From: Branchiostoma floridae
Taxonomy: Eukaryota > Chordata > Leptocardii > Amphioxiformes > Branchiostomatidae
DNA length: 64,000 bases
NCBI RefSeq assembly: GCF_000003815.2
Contig: NC_049997.1
Span: 12,896,261 to 12,960,260 of the forward strand
Reading direction: 5' to 3'
The translations under genes and the position numbers were made by a program. The notes below the pieces were generated by a model. It saw nothing but the letters and a program-made list of their open reading frames with translations. It was not told the origin of the DNA and searched no databases. Shown here piece after piece: positions 62,901-64,000 of this stretch (position 1 is the first letter of the stretch; each line of letters starts with the position of its first letter).

Positions 62901-64000
62901 CCAAACAAAGCGTATACAAGGTTTATAAAGAGTTATCGTCTAGGTAACAAAAATGCATGTATGCAAAGAACTTTGTTGTCCAGCGACATACCAACATACA
63001 GGAGCAGTTTCAAAAGTATTGTCGAAATAGAAGCCCGAACTCAGTTTGGGCTTGTGTTTGTTGTTTGGGTAATTGACCTAAGGGTCTTACCAATGAAATT
63101 ATCTCCACAAGGTAATAATCATATAGAGAGGGCGTCTAGATGAAATTCAACAAGGTGGTAAACAAGTATCGGCCCGCAGAGAAGTTATCACTGTACTTTG
63201 ATAAATGCAGTTTACATTTTTAATATCAAAGTGGATATAATCACATCAGCAATTTCATGACTTGCTATGACAATTAGCCGGATTGCTGAATGGGACATCA
63301 CAACGGATAAGCTTCCAAGCAAAGCAACAGAAAACGGTTTGTACCGCTGTTGTGTACGAATGTATAAAATATAATGTATTAAACGGTTATATATATATAT
63401 ATATATATCCTTTAGGAACCGACTGGGAGGAAATAGCTGGTACGGAAAGGTTTCTACTGATCTCAGTTGGACGTGTTGGTGTGTGGGCAGTCGATACCAA
63501 CTCTGCTGTAATGTACCGCGTAGGAACCTACGGGTGAGTAGATAAGAAATATTATCAGCACTAGGCTGATCGGCTTATACTTATTTTACGGCTATCACTA
63601 GTGTAAAAGAATGTTGTGAGATCACTATCTCAGTCTGTCAAGCTAGAACTACGTAGTTGTTCGTTATAATCTCCAAGCAGATCCTACGGTGACATAAGGT
63701 AGTATCAAAGCTGGCCAAGGAGTGTAGCCGGCTAAGGGAGTCAAACGGGCACCGGAAAAGTTTGATACTATACATTACGCGCCGTGGATCTGGCTGCAGA
63801 TTAGTTGGTTAGTCTTTCGCCGTAATATGACCTACACTCACTGCATAGCACCATCTCTTCTCCCTAAGTCAGAAACATCGAGCTTTAGTAAGCTCGACTA
63901 ACTGACCCAATAGACAAACCAGGGGTTACGTGGCTGCTCGAGAAATTCCCTGAACCACTTTACATTTAGCACCTAATGTGTCCATGTCTAATCATTTTAC
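49950..64000 (+). CDS. Copy B: CUB3-Sushi-CUB2-tectonin gene, exons 1-14, 3' end outside window
   Basis: Same gene as copy A in inverted orientation. Exons 1-14 are recognised up to the second tectonin blade (63533); exons 15-17 lie beyond the window. Exon lengths equal those of copy A except exon 4 (+5 bp, frameshift), exon 6 (+6) and exon 11 (+6). Splice sites and phases are preserved, including the GC donor of exon 13. Divergently oriented to copy A, with 8.8 kb between the two start codons. The frameshift means no intact full-length product unless exon 4 is skipped. Confidence 0.85.
50335..51257. mobile_element. TTAA-type MITE, truncated at left, arm B intron 1
   Basis: Right end GGTCTGAATAGGG with TTAA at 51258-51261; the left end starts inside the element (GCGCCAACTTTGATGTCC). 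X-box palindrome at 50458-50471. Apparently related to the arm A element at 38603-39565, in flipped arrangement. Confidence 0.75.
51270..52094. mobile_element. TTAA-flanked MITE (48.3 kb subfamily), arm B
   Basis: TTAA at 51266-51269 and 52095-52098. Begins CCCTAAAATTTGCAGGG (first 100 bp deleted) and ends CCAGTCTGGATAGGG. Contains GTTGCCATGGCAAC at 51917-51930 and TGACGTCA words near 51506 and 51519. Only four bases separate it from the previous element's TTAA. Confidence 0.82.
52336..52551. other. Assembly gap (216 N)
   Basis: Run of N inside the GGTACC-type repeat upstream of copy B exon 2. Confidence 0.99.
52746..52970 (+). CDS. Copy B exon 2: CUB1 first half
   Basis: DCGAYITGQSTGSVYSPNYP, LNCTWKIEV, DWLDVYKGEPDSLDLLG. 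Acceptor ACATTTAG, donor GTTGGT; 225 bp, phase 1-1. Confidence 0.9.
53375..53479 (+). CDS. Copy B exon 3: CUB1 second half
   Basis: GKNIPEQLITTSNTVHLVLR and DDGFEIYFEG. Acceptor CCAACAG, donor GTAATA; 105 bp, phase 1-1. Confidence 0.9.
53810..53960. repeat. (TTA)n microsatellite, expanded in arm B
   Basis: About 150 bp of TTA/ATT units with interruptions, ending about 20 bp before the exon 4 acceptor. Copy A has only about 40 bp of the repeat at 37205-37245. Confidence 0.95.
53980..54209 (+). pseudogene. Copy B exon 4: CUB2 first half, 5 bp frameshift
   Basis: Reads VCGAYIANQSSGYVYSPNYP, then the frame is lost where CCTTGGCTAACAACG replaces the copy A sequence CCTAACAACG. After the 5 bp insertion the other frame resumes NNVQCTWTIEV and DWLYVYKG. 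Acceptor ATATTTAG, donor GTATGC; 230 bp instead of 225. Confidence 0.87.
54693..54803 (+). CDS. Copy B exon 5: CUB2 second half
   Basis: GRDIPADLDTTSHVVQLVLQ and EGFKIYFHDQG. Acceptor GAACAG, donor GTAATA; 111 bp, phase 1-1. Confidence 0.9.
54838..55253. mobile_element. Foldback MITE, arm B only
   Basis: Ends GGCGACAGTATAATTATGGA and TCCGGAATTATACTGTCGCC are inverted; further in, AGGTTGCAATTAGATGTCTCC-like and GGAGACATCTAATTGCAACC pair again. Arm A lacks it (GAAATATAGGTATACTGG near 36205, complement). A TA duplication would suit a Tc1/mariner-type element. Confidence 0.85.
55609..55833 (+). CDS. Copy B exon 6: CUB3 first half
   Basis: ICGGHITGQSSGYIYSPNYP, LICTWTIEV, NFDWLYFYKGELEDYTFIGA. 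Acceptor ATGTAG, donor GTAGGT; 225 bp, two codons longer than copy A. Confidence 0.9.
56287..56386. other. Assembly gap (100 N)
   Basis: Nominal gap in intron 6 of copy B; arm A shows unique sequence at this place (about 34060-34150). Confidence 0.99.
56733..56837 (+). CDS. Copy B exon 7: CUB3 second half
   Basis: GKDIPGELIITDYIAHLLFH and EGFKIHFEG. Acceptor GTTACAG, donor GTAATA; 105 bp, phase 1-1. Confidence 0.9.
57156..57353 (+). CDS. Copy B exon 8: Sushi module
   Basis: VECPDPGVPNNGYRTGKSFT, SFGCDDGYVLLG, LTCQSG, WNFNVPGCEG. Acceptor GCATAAG after a long pyrimidine tract, donor GAAG|GTAACG; 198 bp, phase 1-1. Confidence 0.92.
57357..57618. mobile_element. GGTGGTATCTCAC-family MITE abutting exon 8 donor (B)
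   Basis: Starts GGTGGTATCTCACTTGGGGC four bases past the exon and ends GCCCCAAGTGTCGTGAGATA. Counterpart of 32929-33180, so the insertion predates separation of the arms. Confidence 0.75.
57975..58089 (+). CDS. Copy B exon 9: CUB4 first part
   Basis: THACVADGGRVMSEEEGEIL then GNYRDNVLC. Acceptor GGAAG, donor GTACAT; 115 bp, phase 1 in, phase 2 out. Conserved between copies although the acceptor tract is weak. Confidence 0.78.
58100..58580 (+). mobile_element. Older LINE 3' fragment shared by both arms (B)
   Basis: Encodes CRYCNLDKLEDKHHFVVECS then LYKKERDELYTLI, a LINE C-terminal motif. Intact of the insertion complex that splits the arm A copy. Confidence 0.7.
58754..58872 (+). CDS. Copy B exon 10: CUB4 middle
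   Basis: WILEADPGKVVVVEFLEFHL then CRYDLLQIEDYTNL. Acceptor TTCATCTAG, donor GTAAGT; 119 bp, phase 2 in, phase 1 out. Confidence 0.88.
59701..59853 (+). CDS. Copy B exon 11: CUB4 last part
   Basis: FHQTFCGQSLPSVYVSMSST, NLVIHFYSDYYNAGTGFKIH, YYVRNKTEDG. Acceptor ATGATCTAG, donor GTACGG; 153 bp, phase 1-1. Confidence 0.88.
59855..60392. other. Intron 11 of copy B, no exon seen
   Basis: Ends at the 807 bp gap. Contains a duplicated segment: GACAGCCAAACTGACTGTCTGGATG and CAGACAGGCAGTTTGGCTGTTGGATG-type words lie about 160 bp apart in partly inverted arrangement. Confidence 0.5.
60393..61199. other. Assembly gap (807 N)
   Basis: Largest gap; long open frames reported across it are only N. Arm A is continuous at the matching place (about 24880-25250) and has no exon there, so no exon is likely missing. 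Confidence 0.99.
61668..62045 (+). CDS. Copy B exon 12: CUB5
   Basis: YQRINHLSEDTGAFSSMNYP, HITVDIHKVVKLTFVDFDVE, CGRDYVAVMDP, GFSARYEAMDKNTG. Acceptor CTTCAAG, donor GTATGC; 378 bp, phase 1-1. Confidence 0.92.
62208..62369 (+). CDS. Copy B exon 13: tectonin repeat 1, GC donor
   Basis: DWLLISDRIKQISVSTSNNQ then VWALDTDGKPLRRTGI. Acceptor AAATAG; 3' border CCAAG|GCAAGC as in copy A; 162 bp, phase 1-1. Confidence 0.88.
62560..62775. mobile_element. Foldback MITE in intron 13 (copy B)
   Basis: Arms ACACAACCATTGTTTTATTC and AATAATGCAATGGTTGTATA inverted, with GACCGTCTGTCACCTTC and GAAGGTGACAGACGGTC inside. Counterpart of 23560-23750 with extra sequence in the loop. Confidence 0.75.
63390..63408. 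repeat. (AT)n run next to exon 14 acceptor
   Basis: Nine or ten AT units immediately before TCCTTTAG; in copy A the run is shorter. Confidence 0.9.
63416..63533 (+). CDS. Copy B exon 14: tectonin repeat 2 (last in window)
   Basis: DWEEIAGTERFLLISVGRVG then VWAVDTNSAVMYRVGTYG, identical in protein to copy A. Acceptor CCTTTAG, donor GTGAGT; 118 bp, phase 1 in, phase 2 out. Confidence 0.92.
63668..63803. mobile_element. MITE, TAATCTCC family, arm B only
   Basis: Ends TAATCTCCAAGCAGATCC and GGATCTGGCTGCAGATTA, flanked by GTTCGTTA and GTTGGTTA (8 bp, one mismatch). The arm A intron (22560-22800) lacks it. Confidence 0.85.

Larger units (their letters stand above)
49246..64000. repeat. Right arm of large inverted duplication
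   Basis: Complementary to 42494 downwards, carrying exons 1-14 of copy B in the opposite orientation; it continues past the window edge. About 14.3 kb here against about 20 kb in arm A, because of arm-specific insertions. Confidence 0.9.

Noticed and set aside
1..64000. tRNA, rRNA or other structured RNA genes
   Set aside because: No cloverleaf-like or rRNA-like sequence recognised by eye; a covariance-model scan would be needed to exclude short ones.

Overview
The window is animal nuclear DNA from a draft assembly. It has small phase-1 exons with GT-AG borders, extracellular modules (LDLa, CUB, Sushi, tectonin), a dead non-LTR retrotransposon, many short inverted-repeat transposons and eight runs of N. 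The module set and the dense, indel-polymorphic small repeats suggest amphioxus (Branchiostoma); that is inference from gene content, not a database match.

Layout. 1-7.1 kb has no gene I can support: a 36-45 bp minisatellite (1.1-2.05 kb), a 19 bp satellite (5.7-6.1 kb) and a GC-rich repeat. 7.1-17.5 kb, minus strand, holds eleven LDL-receptor class A exons, all flanked by phase-1 introns. 17.5-20.6 kb is repeat, including a 963 bp TTAA-flanked element. 20.7-41.2 kb, minus strand, is a complete 17-exon gene (copy A) for a secreted protein of about 1037 residues: signal peptide, three CUB domains, one Sushi domain, two more CUB domains, then a five-repeat tectonin propeller. Its exons sum to 3114 bp, an exact multiple of three. 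42.5-49.2 kb is a spacer with a broken BTB-Kelch (KLHL-like) gene. 49.25-63.5 kb, plus strand, is an inverted second copy (copy B, exons 1-14) that runs off the window end.

The two CUB/Sushi/tectonin copies point away from each other, starting at 41.2 kb and 49.95 kb. They are nearly identical in exons but differ by large intronic insertions. Each copy carries a different disabling change in the same exon (first half of CUB2): a stop codon in A, a 5 bp insertion in B. This is either a recent inverted duplication or two haplotypes joined head to head by the assembler.

Most intronic structure is mobile DNA. Comparing A with B, and repeats with each other, gives clean empty sites for several elements. 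One TTAA-flanked MITE family carries CRE-type palindromes (TGACGTCA) and a perfect RFX X-box palindrome (GTTGCCATGGCAAC).
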